Part shown: positions 1 to 10,358 of the stretch, piece after piece
How the letters are laid out: every line of letters begins with the position of its first letter
Numbering within the stretch: the first letter of the stretch is position 1
NCBI RefSeq assembly: GCF_026151205.1
Contig: NC_087082.1
Location: 1,516,001 to 1,580,000 of the forward strand
Length of the DNA stretch: 64,000 nt
Source: Bolinopsis microptera
Lineage: Eukaryota; Ctenophora; Tentaculata; Lobata; Bolinopsidae
Reading direction: 5' to 3'
The notes under the pieces: generated by a model
What the model saw: the letters and a program-made list of their open reading frames with translations, nothing else
Told to the model about the DNA's origin: nothing
Database searches by the model: none
Made by a program: the position numbers and the translations under genes

Positions 1-408
1 GAGTGCACATTTGACTTGAATCGAGTGTAGTTAATTTAGTGCATGCTTGAATGAGAGTGCACATTTGACATGAAGCGAGTGTAGATAATTTAGTGCATGC
101 TTGAATGAGAGTGCACATTTGACATGAAGCGAGTGTAGATAATTTAGTGCGTGCTTGAATGAGAGTGCACATTTGACATGAAGCGAGTGTAGATAATTTA
201 GTGCATGCTTGAATGAGAGTGCACATTTGACATGACGCGAGTGTAGATAATTTAGTGCATGCTTGAAAGAAAGTGCACATTTGACATGAAGCGAGTGTAG
301 ATAATTTAGTGCATGCTTGAATGAGAGTGCACATTTGACATGAAGCGAGCGTAGGTAATTTAGTGCGTGCTTGAATGAGAGTGCACATTTGACTTGACGC
401 GAGTGTAA
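1..408. repeat. 54-bp tandem minisatellite, about 7.5 copies
   Basis: Copies start at 1, 55, 109, 163, 217, 271, 325 and 379 with a strict 54-bp period. Each begins GAGTGCACATTTGAC and carries TTTAGTGCATGCTTGAA. Because 54 is a multiple of three and the unit lacks a stop on one minus frame, it yields a 126-codon open frame (MLHSRHVKCALSFKHALNY-type repeat). I take that frame to be an artefact of the period. The array runs off the left edge of the window, so its true size is unknown. Confidence 0.95.
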
Positions 409-1420
409 CAATTTAACTTGGCAGGTCTAGGTAAAGCATGTCACGTACAGTACTGTCGTGGCTAATTTGTCAGCCTGGTCCGTGTCTGAGCGTGGGCATA
501 TATGTGCATCGCCTCCCGAGTTGAAGACTGCATTTAAATCAGCCTTTTTTTAGAATTATCTAGTTTAACTTATCATTGGATAAGCATTGAGTCACATTCC
601 ACAGTTTATAAATATGAACGGTCTATGAAAGATACTTTGACAATTTATAAACGGTTTATGAAAGACAACTCGAGTAGTTCCCGACATTCAGCGCTAAACA
701 GGCGGTATCTTTTGAACAGATTCCAGCCGATGACGTTCCCAATCAGGATTTACCAATAACCCGCGATTAACAACGTTTGAGGCCATTGGATCCAAAAACG
801 AGTGAGTTATTTGCCAAAGTGTCTATCAGTCACTTTTGGACATGTTATAATAATTGTTATTGGCAGTGCATAATTATGTTATAGTGACCGTGCATGACCC
901 ATGGCTGAAATGCGACACATCATTCAACAGTGTCTCACACAAATCAGAACTGAAGTCTGACAACTCAACTTCCAGCTTAGAAATAAGAAAATGTGTCTAG
1001 GCTACATAACACTACAACAGTCCATAGTCTAGAGGTACTCTTTTCAGACACACACAGCTACAGTGACACACTCATATAGTAACAAAAAGTATAACATTTG
1101 GTTACACTTTTAGTTTGAGTTACACGTTAGACATATTCCCCTGAGATCGTGGAGTATCCGATAAGACATGTCCAACATATGGTAACTTGTGCGACTTCTA
1201 AACTATGTGCACCCTGATGTGACGTCATCTTCCAAACATTCCATTCCCGGACAGTGGGCACAGTGCCAATACACAGGCACTAACTCTCCCCCACACACAT
1301 ACGAGACACAGAAGTCATACAGGTAGCCCGGGTCACTACTGACCTCACTTCATGGGTAGTGTAACCAGCACAGATCTCTAATCACACGGCCTGCTAGAAC
1401 CTTCTATTTGCAGTGCTGTT
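409..1420. other. Non-coding, no gene seen
   Basis: AT-rich sequence between the minisatellite and the GGCTGCCA cluster. I see no conserved coding segment, RNA gene or transposon end. It may be intron or 3' flank of the minus-strand qRRM gene. Confidence 0.5.
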
Positions 1421-1680
1421 AGTGGCTGCCAGAATGTTCTAGCAGTGAGCCTGGTAAGGAGTGGCTGCCAGATTATTATCCTGCTTCATGCTGCACTGCA
1501 GAGCGTGCCAAGAAGTTGCTGCTTACAAGCGGCTGCCAAACTATAGGCTGCCAGAATCCTCTGTATTCCAGGTCTGGAGTACCTGCCAACTAGTGGCTGC
1601 CAACTGGTGCAGGTTGCTGCCAATTTAGGCTTCCAGAACATTCTGATTACTTACAGTCGCTCTACAGTGCCTGCCAACAG
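1421..1680. repeat. Cluster of GGCTGCCA / CTGCCAA motifs
   Basis: Within about 260 bp the motif (G)GCTGCCA or CTGCCAA recurs about nine times at irregular spacing: for example GTGGCTGCCAGA at 1421, GAGTGGCTGCCAGA near 1460, then GCGGCTGCCAAA, TAGGCTGCCAGA and AGTGGCTGCCAACT. It could be a decayed tandem repeat or a cluster of protein-binding sites. GCCAA is half of an NF1-type site, but the standard NF1 spacing is not present. Confidence 0.55.
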
Positions 1681-2230
1681 CAGTACTACACTCTACCCAA
1701 ACTGTGGCTTGGCTGGTGAGCTCAATGTTACAGTTTTAAACATAGACTGTTTTAAAGAGAGCTATACTCAATTCTTTTCAAATCACGACTGGCATGGTGT
1801 GCAGATTGTTTCAAAATTCCAAGAATTCTGTCCCATAATTTCTAGTAACGTTAAAATATTTATAAAAAGGTGAGCTAGATAAAACGCTCAAATTGGTAAT
1901 TCAAGCTGAGGTTAGGATGTAGCGGATGTTTTGGTCTACATATTATTCTCATGTTGGTAACATGCCAATCAATATTGGCAGGTGGCAAATGACACAAAAA
2001 TGAAGACAAAAGAATTCCAATGTGTGGACTAAAAATAGACATTTGTTTATCACGACATAGTATGCGATTTACATCCAGAACCAAGAATGTCGCAAGGTCC
2101 CTTAAATACCGCCCCATTCACTTCCTACAACATAACTTTTCCCGCGGTTCAGCAACACAGGTCTCATGACATTCTGTACTAAAGTTGTTGACAGTTTTCA
2201 CTTGACCTACCCCGTCTGGTTACACACCTT

Positions 2231-2273
2231 GGTCACGTGCTCACTGTGGTCACGTGCTCACTGTGGTCACGTG
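2231..2273. promoter_or_regulatory. Triple GGTCACGTG E-box array
   Basis: CACGTG occurs at 2234, 2251 and 2268, each inside GGTCACGTG, with an exact 17-bp spacing (unit GGTCACGTGCTCACTGT). The last copy is the palindrome GGTCACGTGACC. GTCACGTGAC is the known binding site of bHLH-Zip factors of the MITF/TFEB/USF group. The array lies 60 bp beyond the 2333 donor of the minus-strand qRRM gene, so it is probably intronic. Regulatory function is inferred. Confidence 0.45.
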
Positions 2274-2332
2274 ACCGATATAGTTGTTAAGTACCGGACT
2301 TCAAACAAGCTGTGAGACTGGGTTTAACTTAC

Positions 2333-5300
2333 GTCGTTGCCGAGTGGTGTTCAGTTTGGGGCGGGGTTGTGATGCGGGGCTGGCTATTGCGCGTTTCAGC
2401 GCTAATTCCATCTCCTCACCCGACGACTTGAACAGCTCTATGTACCTGGAAGTAAGTCGGGGTTAGAATCCAAAAGATTATTTTTCGATTTATTATATTA
2501 GTGAAAATTCTGAGCTGCAAACGAGCATGTACTATATGATCAAGATGCGGCCAAAACAGCCTCGAAAGTTAAAATATGCTAACATTTTTAATGGATTATG
2601 TTACTATAAGTCCATCTTGTGTTCTACAGAATTTCATACTGACATATTTTCTATTCTTTTCCTTACAATTAGTCGAAATGCATCTTTAGTCAATTTCAAC
2701 TTACGTACGGAATTCAAGAGTGATTTTATAATAATTACACATAAATGACCAGAAAGCAGCCATGAACTAACATGCACAACACGACAATTTGACCCAAATT
2801 AGCTATGTTCCAGCTTAAGTTGATTAGTCATGTTCATTGTTCGTGGATGGATTTCCTTTATTTTAGAGAGTCGTGTTGCGGTCGAAAGATGAAATATTGA
2901 TCATCTAATCCTTATTTTCAGTTGAAAGTAAGTAAGCCGATTAAACGGTAGGGCGAAACAGGGCCGTGTTACAATTAAGCTCATTATTAGATCTTCCCGT
3001 GAAATCTTGTACATTTGAGCCTTGTAAATCTTAGCCTCACTAAACCTTCATTTAGTTGCTCAGAATATAACCAAATCAAGCACACATAGTGTAAGCTAGC
3101 CACTCGGCACTCGGCACTCAAGCATCTACCATATCATAACAACAGTGCATAACCCGTGTTAGAATATTCATGATCACACATATTACGTGATGTGGAGCCA
3201 TTTAAATGCAGTGACAATATTAAATACACGTTGTAACGCTAATGGCTGTTCAGCAATGGGGTTGGGTAACGTCAGTATATTATTAGAATTGTGGAAAGGT
3301 AATATCTCTAAAAACACTTCCGAAGGCTCCACTTATTTTAAGGTATAATACATGTTTAAGTTTATAAAGTATAGAAATGGCTCCTTCAGTCTCGGATTGT
3401 GTAGAATAACAGACAATCATCACGTTTCCCTCTGCTTACCAGAGAAGACAATTTACTACACCTATTATACATTTCACCTTCGTGAATTTCATCCATATTA
3501 AGCAGAGAAAGCACCCTGGACTATGTATTGTTATGTTGATACACAAAGGAGAAGGGGCTTATTTACATGCGTTTAGTGTAAATGAACAGCCCCGAATTAC
3601 TGGATTACTTTCCCCCGACATTAACCCATGTAAACCAAGGGTCAGGAGATTGTGTGTGATTATCACACTGTATTGTGTGTGATAATCACACTGTATTGTG
3701 TGTGATTATCACACAGTGTAATGGTTAACGAGCTGTAGTGGTGTGATTTGTTTACACTTTAAGTGCTAATTACTTCCTGACACCATGTTGTTGTATGTGG
3801 TGCGTGCTAAGCAAACAAATAAACAACATGTACTACTTGTTACATTGCCAGATGGGACTAATAGATAGCGATCGGTTAGAATGAATGTTAATAATCAAGC
3901 TGAGAGTCGAAAGTATTTAGTTTTGCATTCTTGATCATCATGATGAGCCTAAATTTACTATTCGAATTATACCCTAATACCTTATTATTAAAGGAGTCAT
4001 CTTGTGGTATTGTTACAATTCGATGAAGTCTAGACCTCCACTAAATATGAAACCAAAATCGAAAGTTAGATACATTTTTACATTTCTGAGTATTTCATTT
4101 TGCATTCCGGAAATCATTGTCATAACCCTGAATTTATTATTAAAACATCTTATTATCAAGGGAATACATAGACGGGCTAGTATTAAATAATTACTGACGC
4201 GGCATTTTCCCTTGCACTTAACATAATGTACTGAATAGTCAATATATCTCAAACGTTCTTTTGATTTACAAACTTCAAAAGCAAACGTATTGTCAATTGT
4301 GTCTCATAAAGAGGATGATCTCATTGTAATAAACATATATTATGACACCTGGAACATACACTACGTAGTTACAAAGAAGCGGCAAACTCAGCAGAGTTTA
4401 CAATTCTTTCCCGCTCAAAGCAAAACCAGTACACTTGTCTTCAGCAAATCAATTCTAAGCATGATTGGATAGAAAAACGCATTTAATAATATACCTTGAT
4501 GTTTCAAAACCTACTGCAGTAATTTAAATCTAACAACACATCTCAAGTCCACCACCAGCTGATAAAGTTAAACATCGCCTCCCTCCCGGTACAGCCACCG
4601 GTCCTAACACGTTTAAAATTACAAGCCACACTGTAGAGATGACAGCACACGTACGACACACAGTATTGTTGTATCACAGCCAGCCAGCCAGCTAGTGCAT
4701 TATAAATACGTCAACCGACCAGTCAGGTTTTACAATAGAGCGATAGTGCGCCGCGCAACTCCTACACAACATGTCAGATCATGGAGTCAGGTAATTGTCT
4801 CTATACTACTGGTCTGTTCCATTTTATTATATAAACGATTGGAGGGATACATGTGTTTACTGGTTACCCAGTTTTTAGAAATATCTGCTGCTCATGTTGC
4901 ACGGCTCAGTTGATTTGACTGCAGATTGTTAGTGCACAATTTAGCGCATTAGGAGAGTATAAATAGGTTGATACCACACACACGCACACACATACTACAC
5001 AGGGTATGAGGGCGGGAGTGAGTGTAAGAGAGAGAGAGAGCAAGTAATTAACAAACCACGTGTTGTCAAGGAAACGGCATGTAATTACAGTGGGTTGTAA
5101 TATGCTAACTGTTCGTCACGTGGGCGTGGTTAGCACTGATTGGGTGAGACAAGTCACGTGTCCCACCAACAGCCAGCTCATTGGTCCTGGGATCCAGACA
5201 CAAGCTGTCTGCAAACTCTGGTCGCTAGGCAACCGAGAGATCACATGATATGCACGATCACGTGAAGTTTAATCAGCTAAAAGGTCAAAGTCTTAAGCTC

Positions 5301-6359
5301 AATATTAGAACTGTATCATCAATATAATTCCAAAAGGTCATGACTCATGATACATTTGAGAGCTTCTATTTTCATAAATTGGGAGTTGGAATAATAGTTT
5401 TTCTAATATATTCGCTTAATAATAATATTCCAATTTATGTTTAACCATACAGAACGGTTATATTACTGTACTTATTTGATAACCAATTTCTATCGTGGAA
5501 ATAATTGGGATTATGTGCATCATTTCAGTATGATCATTACTTCTAGATGATTTCCAGGCCAAATATTCGTTATATCATTCCTAAGCTTGAACACAAAAGT
5601 TTCTAATTTCTGTGGTCATTCGAATAAACTTAATAATTAATGATTAAGGGGAAGAATGAAGCTATAATAGTTCGACAGTGTTGAGATAAATTTATAATCT
5701 TACCTTTTGCCAATATGTTCCCTATTTCTTGTCATAGCCCTCTGGAAGTTGTCCTCATCACAGAACAGCACGTACGCTTCACCAGTCACTCTACCGTCCC
5801 CATTGCGTGCCAGGACAATCCCGTCCTGACTTATTTCTAATCCTGTAAATTGTTAAGGCTTAGCCTATGTAATTGTTTTTCTAAAGGTTGCTAATGCTTT
5901 GTTTCAGTGCAATTAATTAAGAAACATATTTTTGATACGTTTTAAATTTAAATATGTAGTAATTGATCAATGTAAAATGATATCTTACTATCAAAATAAT
6001 TGTACATAAACTATTTTGTAAACTCTTACCATTGAAAAACTCTCTAATATCTTGTGGGGTTGCTGACCACATAAACTATTTTGTGAACTCTTACCATTGA
6101 AAAACTCTCTAATATCTTGTGGGGTTGCTGACCATGGCAGTCCCCTCATTCGGACAAAATAATTGTACATAAACCATTTTGTAAACTCTTACCATTGAAA
6201 AACTCTCTAATATCTTGTGGGGTTGCTGACCATGGCAGTCCCCTAAATAAACTATTTTGTAAACTCTTACCATTGAAAAACTCTCTAATATCTTGTGGGG
6301 TTGCTGACCATGGCAGTCCCCTCATTCGGACAACAGGGCCACAGAAACGCCCCATTATT
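2333..6359 (-). CDS. qRRM RNA-binding protein, ESRP/hnRNP H-F like (partial)
   Basis: Three minus-strand exons join in phase: 6359-6271, 5842-5704 and 2445-2333, with AG acceptors and GTAAG donors. Together they encode one full quasi-RRM: VVRMRGLPWSATPQDIREFF, then LEISQDGIVLARNGDGRVTG, then GEAYVLF, then a tail IGKRYIELFKSSGEEMELAL. The RGLPW box, the GDGRVTGEAYVLF RNP1 position and GKRYIELF are hallmarks of the qRRM family, whose members bind G-rich RNA and regulate splicing. The order and the YIELF tail look most like the second qRRM of ESRP/Fusilli; hnRNP H/F or GRSF1 relatives are possible. The last exon ends in phase 1, so at least one further exon is needed at lower coordinates, which I did not find. 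An ATG lies at the start of the first exon (MGRFCGPVV), but the AG acceptor before it suggests upstream exons too. The last intron (2446-5703) is 3.3 kb. Confidence 0.85.
2446..3650. other. qRRM intron, non-coding
   Basis: First part of the intron between the 5704 and 2445 exon edges of the minus-strand qRRM gene. It is AT-rich and I saw no other coding exon. Confidence 0.5.
3651..3720. repeat. Tandem palindrome, 3 x 23 bp
   Basis: Three 23-bp units start at 3651, 3674 and 3697. Each contains the perfect inverted repeat TGTGTGATTATCACAC or its ATA/TAT-flipped version, joined by TGTAT. Each unit can form a short hairpin, and together they could form a cruciform or a set of dimer-binding operator-like sites. 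Confidence 0.85.
5050..5265. promoter_or_regulatory. Promoter-like block: E-boxes, CCAAT boxes, X-box
   Basis: Four CACGTG sites lie at 5057, 5117, 5155 and 5259. Two inverted CCAAT boxes (ATTGG) are at 5139 and 5180. GTCGCTAGGCAAC at 5221-5233 fits the RFX X-box consensus GTNRCY-N1-RGYAAC. A GA run and CA-rich DNA precede the block. This density is unusual in the AT-rich surroundings. The block lies inside the qRRM intron, so it may be an intronic enhancer, an alternative promoter or the promoter of a nested transcript. I see no TATA box or obvious first exon. Confidence 0.35.
6003..6320 (-). repeat. Tandem copies of a qRRM exon 3' edge and its donor
   Basis: The segment CAACCCCACAAGATATTAG through the donor and about 20 intron bases is present four times. 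Donor-side exon edges lie at 6030, 6095, 6193 and 6271, with spacings of 65, 98 and 78 bp. The 6271 copy is the end of the full exon (6271-6359). The 6193 copy lacks the 5' part of the exon but keeps RGLPWSATPQDIREFFNG; the 6095 copy extends to CATTCGGACA; the 6030 copy retains only SATPQDIREFFNG. Every copy keeps an intact GTAAGAG donor. The 6193 and 6271 donors are 78 bp apart, so using the 6193 donor would insert 26 codons in frame. Confidence 0.9.
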
Positions 6360-6750
6360 CTGCATTATCAAATTGAGTATTCACCTTTCCTAATCATTCA
6401 CATTTCTAGCCTGGTGGATTTATTATTGAGAAATGAGAATGAACATATAATATTATGATGTCAGACATACACGGATTTTGGTTATTTAACTAGTATAATA
6501 ACAAATAATCATAATCTTTTGTGTCAACCGAAAATGTACAAAAATGAAATAAGTTTAAAGCTACTAAAACCTTAATTTAGACAGACATAGACTAGCTACA
6601 AACTTTATGACTATTGTGTAATAGCAAGCCCCTCCTAAGATAACAGCAAGATTAAACATTTTACAGTAATACCATGATCCCCTGATCTATGATAGCATTT
6701 TATTTCCTATTCCATATTTATAACTATTATTTTTCATATTTCTATGCAAG

Positions 6751-7161
6751 TCGTCATGGATCGGTGCCAACGACATCCGGTACTGTACCCAGGGTGTCAA
6801 TCATCTCAAGACCCCTGTGAGTGACCTTATGAAGACAGCCAAGAAACTTTATCCGAATGCACGTGTTTTTGTACAAGCAATTCCACCAGTCCACCCCAAC
6901 GGACAAGAGAAAATCCCTGGTAATGTTTGTGCTATGAATAATTTGATCTTTGATCGCTGCTCTAGGCATAAACTGTTTTACCTTGATGTTTTTTGGGCTT
7001 TCTTAGACCGCTTTGGAAACAGAAACGAGAGATTATTTCCTAAGTGTGACAAAAGGGGCTTTTATGATATTCATCCCAGCCCCAAGGCTGGGATGCCAGT
7101 GTTGGCAAAGTTCTATCTCAGAATTATACACTCAAAGTGGTTTAATCCATTGGGATACTGA
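6751..7161 (+). pseudogene. LINE ORF fragment with SGNH-hydrolase-like domain
   Basis: An open frame from about 6757 to the TGA at 7159 begins WIGANDIRY and ends FYDIHPSPKAGMPVLAKFYL followed by RIIHSKWFNPLGY. GAND matches SGNH block III (GxND) and D-I-H near the C-terminus resembles the catalytic Asp/His block V. The block I Gly-Asp-Ser region is missing, so the domain is truncated. SGNH/esterase domains are known in ORF1 proteins of CR1-type LINEs, and a reverse transcriptase follows 450 bp downstream on the same strand, so I read this as part of a dead retroelement and not a host esterase. Confidence 0.6.
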
Positions 7162-7594
7162 TGTGGTAATTCAATTCAATTTTTCATTGTCTGCATCAGT
7201 ATCCTATTGGATCTGATCATTTGGATGTTATTTATATGTATTCAAACGAAGTGATAGCATAATGTATGTTACTTCATATTATAGCACAATACCTAACAAA
7301 ACACAACGGCGAGACACAATTCTGTTAATAATATACTTATAAGTTTTATGGGAATATCAGCTCAACAACACCGTGTTGCAACTGGTATGTTTTCTAGGTA
7401 TGTTATCATCAGTAAAAGTTATAGAGGTAACGGGGAAAATTTGTTGTCCTGTCTTCTGTCTCGTCATATGTTATGTGCTCTATTGGGTCTATTTTATTTT
7501 TATGTTATTTTGTATATATTTTCTTTGACTATCGATGCTAATATACTCCCTATGGCTCCCCTCCAACCTAAAATACACTCTGTACCATGTTTGA
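7162..7594 (+). other. Degraded LINE interior
   Basis: AT-rich DNA between the SGNH-like frame and the RT fragment. I found no endonuclease motifs and no early RT motifs here, so the middle of the element has been deleted or rearranged. Confidence 0.4.
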
Positions 7595-8575
7595 GGTTCT
7601 ATTCTTGGCCCTCTATTGTTTGTAATATTTATAAATGACATGTTCTCCTGTGTCTCTGAAGGCACCAATATCGCCCTTTATGCAGATGACACTAAAATTT
7701 GGAGGGAGATTCTTGGTTACCCTGACCATCACATAATCCAAAATGACATCAATAGATTGTATGATTGGTCAGTGAGAAATCGAATGAAGTTCCATCCACA
7801 AAAGTGCAAAGCCCTTTCTGTGTCCCTGCAAAGAAACGTGCTGGATAACTTGCCATTCAATACCTTCTTCTATAAACTTTCTGGAAGTGATATTGACTTT
7901 GTGCCCTCTCAGTCAGATTTAGGAGTCGCAATAAACTCCAGGTTTAATTGGGGTGCACAATGTAAAGCGCTTGTTTCCAGAGCTAACTCCAGACTTGGAC
8001 TACTTAAGAGAACATGTCATTTCACTACTGATAAAAGGCAGAAAAGATCGTTCTATTTAGCGTTAATTAGGTCTATATTTGAACATTGTTCTGTCATATG
8101 GTCCCCTCAATCTGCAACTCATCTTCAACAGTTTGTTGCTATCCAAAAGAGGGCTATTAAATGGATCAATGGTGAACCCTACTCCAGTTATAATGACGAT
8201 AAACTTGCTACAGAGCAAAAGAAGCTAAATATTCTCCCTGTCATGCAGAAGTTTATTTATAACGATCTTATGACCTTCTATAAAATAGTGAATAGCATAA
8301 TCCCAGTTTCGCTTCCTACTTATATAGTCCTATGCCGTCCAGAGGGCACCCGATACACTAGGCACAATGCTCAAATAATTGATAGGTCGGATACTTCAAC
8401 TTACACGAGTACCACTGTGCCCTGCTCGGATGCCTTCCGAAATAGCTTCTTTTATAGATCTATGCTGAAATGGAATAGTCTACCAGTATGTATCCGGCAG
8501 TCAGAGCGGATTTCTACTTTTAAGGCCAATCTGATCAAGTACCTCTGGGCTGCCGATACAGTCTGGCCAGACTAG
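7595..8575 (+). pseudogene. Non-LTR reverse transcriptase, 5'-truncated and frameshifted
   Basis: The frame reads SILGPLLFVIFINDMF and then ALYADDTKIW. The YADD box is the RT catalytic motif, and the preceding segment is the usual (G)VPQGSILGPLLF box of jockey/CR1-type LINEs. Just upstream, GTACCA TGTTTGA GGTTCT shows extra bases where a Gln codon would be, creating a frameshift and an in-frame TGA. Downstream comes the thumb/C-terminal region (LGLLKRTCHF, RSFYLALIRSIFEHCSVIWS, AIQKRAIKWING), ending WAADTVWPD at a stop. The endonuclease and palm motifs before VPQGS are missing. The remaining 319 codons are open, suggesting a fairly young insertion. Orientation is opposite to the qRRM gene. 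Confidence 0.9.
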
Positions 8576-8774
8576 CTCAAATGTGTTTTTGTTGGTTACA
8601 ATTCTGCCGTCCAATTTCCTATCCGCTTGTCCTTTCTTTTTTCTTCTATCAGTTGTGACAGAATTGTAATGAACAAAATCCATATATAATTATTTATGAT
8701 ATGTTTGATTTTTTGTTATTGTATGTCATTCAAATTTGGTAGACGGCCCCAACGTTAATGTGGCTCTTGCTATG
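8576..8774 (+). mobile_element. Probable 3' UTR of the LINE
   Basis: AT-rich tail after the RT stop, ending close to the terminal inverted repeat of the next element at 8775. No clear poly(A) or microsatellite terminus was identified, so the exact 3' end is uncertain. Confidence 0.4.
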
Positions 8775-10358
8775 TGGACATGTTCAAACCTGGTTGGTGG
8801 TTTTGTTTCACTGCCAAAATGGGCGATTTTCTCATTTTTACAATAACTCCATTAATAATTACTCGATGGTCTTGAAACTTTCAGAGATGACTATAATTGT
8901 GATAACAAATAGTCTCAGGTCATCGGCTATGAATAATATTGTAAAATGGCCCAGTTATGTTGAAAAATGTAACATTTGGTTACACTTTTCAATGGCTCAG
9001 CCAATTATTAAATTTTAACAATTCTTGCTTCACAAAAATGTACTTTAGGTATTTGCTTAGCTGTGGAATGAAAAAAGGCCCACTTTTGATTACATAAAAA
9101 GGCCCAAAATGGACATTTTGTAACATCTTGTTTTCATGAATCTATCTTTATAGTTTGTTACAACCACAGCTAGTGTAGGATATGTATTTAACCCTCAAAC
9201 CAGGTTATTAGTGCAGCAATTCTTGTATAAAGGCATTACTACAATCTTGGTATATGGTTCATAATCAATAAAAGGCCCATTTCTTTGAATAACGTAACAT
9301 GGTTACAAAAGAGTATGTTATACAGTGTTGTTTGATCTAGTATTGGTTTTAAGTTGGTTGATGCATTAAAATAAAGACATGAAACAACTTAACAAATTAA
9401 AAAAATGATAATTGGGACCAAATTATTGAATTTTGTAACAATTTAAATGTAATGTAATTTAAATTGACAATCCGCGACAGAACGCGGTAAATTTAATCAA
9501 ATGAATATAGCTAATTAGATTAAAGGTTGGATATTTAAAAACTTTTAATTTATATATCAAATTTTATAGAAAATAGGAATTGGGCCCTATATATTGAAAT
9601 TTGTAACAATAAAATGCCAGGTCACGAGTTTATCCACTGAAATGGCAGAGTTCCATGTCCATCTATGGACTTACAAAATTCAATGTTTTGGGCCCAAGTA
9701 CAAAATTTGGTCAAGAATATGGTTGATGGAATCCTTTGTGACCTGGAAAAACTGGTCTGAACTTCAAAAACTATAATATAGCTTACCTAACACCCCTCAC
9801 ACTAGGGTACATACTCTATACACTTACTTTCTAATGTTACATAATTCAAGTTCCGCAGCCATTTTATCAAATTATATGAATAAGGATTGCTTCAGAATTT
9901 TGTATGAGAATCTAAAAACCATGTTACCAATACAAAAATACATTGAATATTCCAGATATGACCTTGGCAGTGAAAACATAAATATGTTACAGAATTCAAT
10001 GTTTTGGGCCCAAGTACAAAATTTGGTCAAGAATATGGTTGATGGAACCCTTTGTGACCTAGAAAAACTGGTCTGAACTTGAAAAACTATCAAGAAGCTT
10101 CTCTAAAAACCCATTGAAAAAGTGTAACATAGAAATGTGTTACAAAATTCAATATCCAGGGCCCCCAACTAAACTGCTATATCTCAGGACCTGAATATGT
10201 TACAAAAATTCTGATTCAAGGGTGCCCTCAGTCAAAGGGTCTAGTTTTTGTCAGTAGTTTCAGTTTTTCTTAAAATGTTACAGATTTCAATCTGGGGGCC
10301 CAGAAGTAATGAGTGGGAAAAATGAAACAAAACCACCAACCAGGTTTGAACACGTCCA
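8775..10358. mobile_element. Non-autonomous DNA element with 36-bp inverted ends
   Basis: The left end 8775-8810 (core GTTCAAACCTGGTTGGTGG) matches the reverse complement of 10323-10358 with about one mismatch. ATGT occurs just outside both ends in the same orientation, a possible 4-bp target duplication. The 1.58-kb interior has no transposase-length frame. It contains two direct copies of a roughly 97-bp block (9677-9774 and 9993-10089) and many GTAACA/TGTTAC words. I interpret it as a MITE-like element of unassigned superfamily. Confidence 0.75.
9677..10089. repeat. Two direct copies of a 97-bp block
   Basis: AATTCAATGTTTTGGGCCCA through CTGGTCTGAACTT occurs at 9677-9774 and again at 9993-10089 with only a few differences. 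Both copies are inside the 8775-10358 element, so the duplication probably happened within the element's lineage. Confidence 0.9.

Noticed and set aside
31-411. 126-codon minus-strand frame
   Set aside because: An artefact of a 54-bp period divisible by three.
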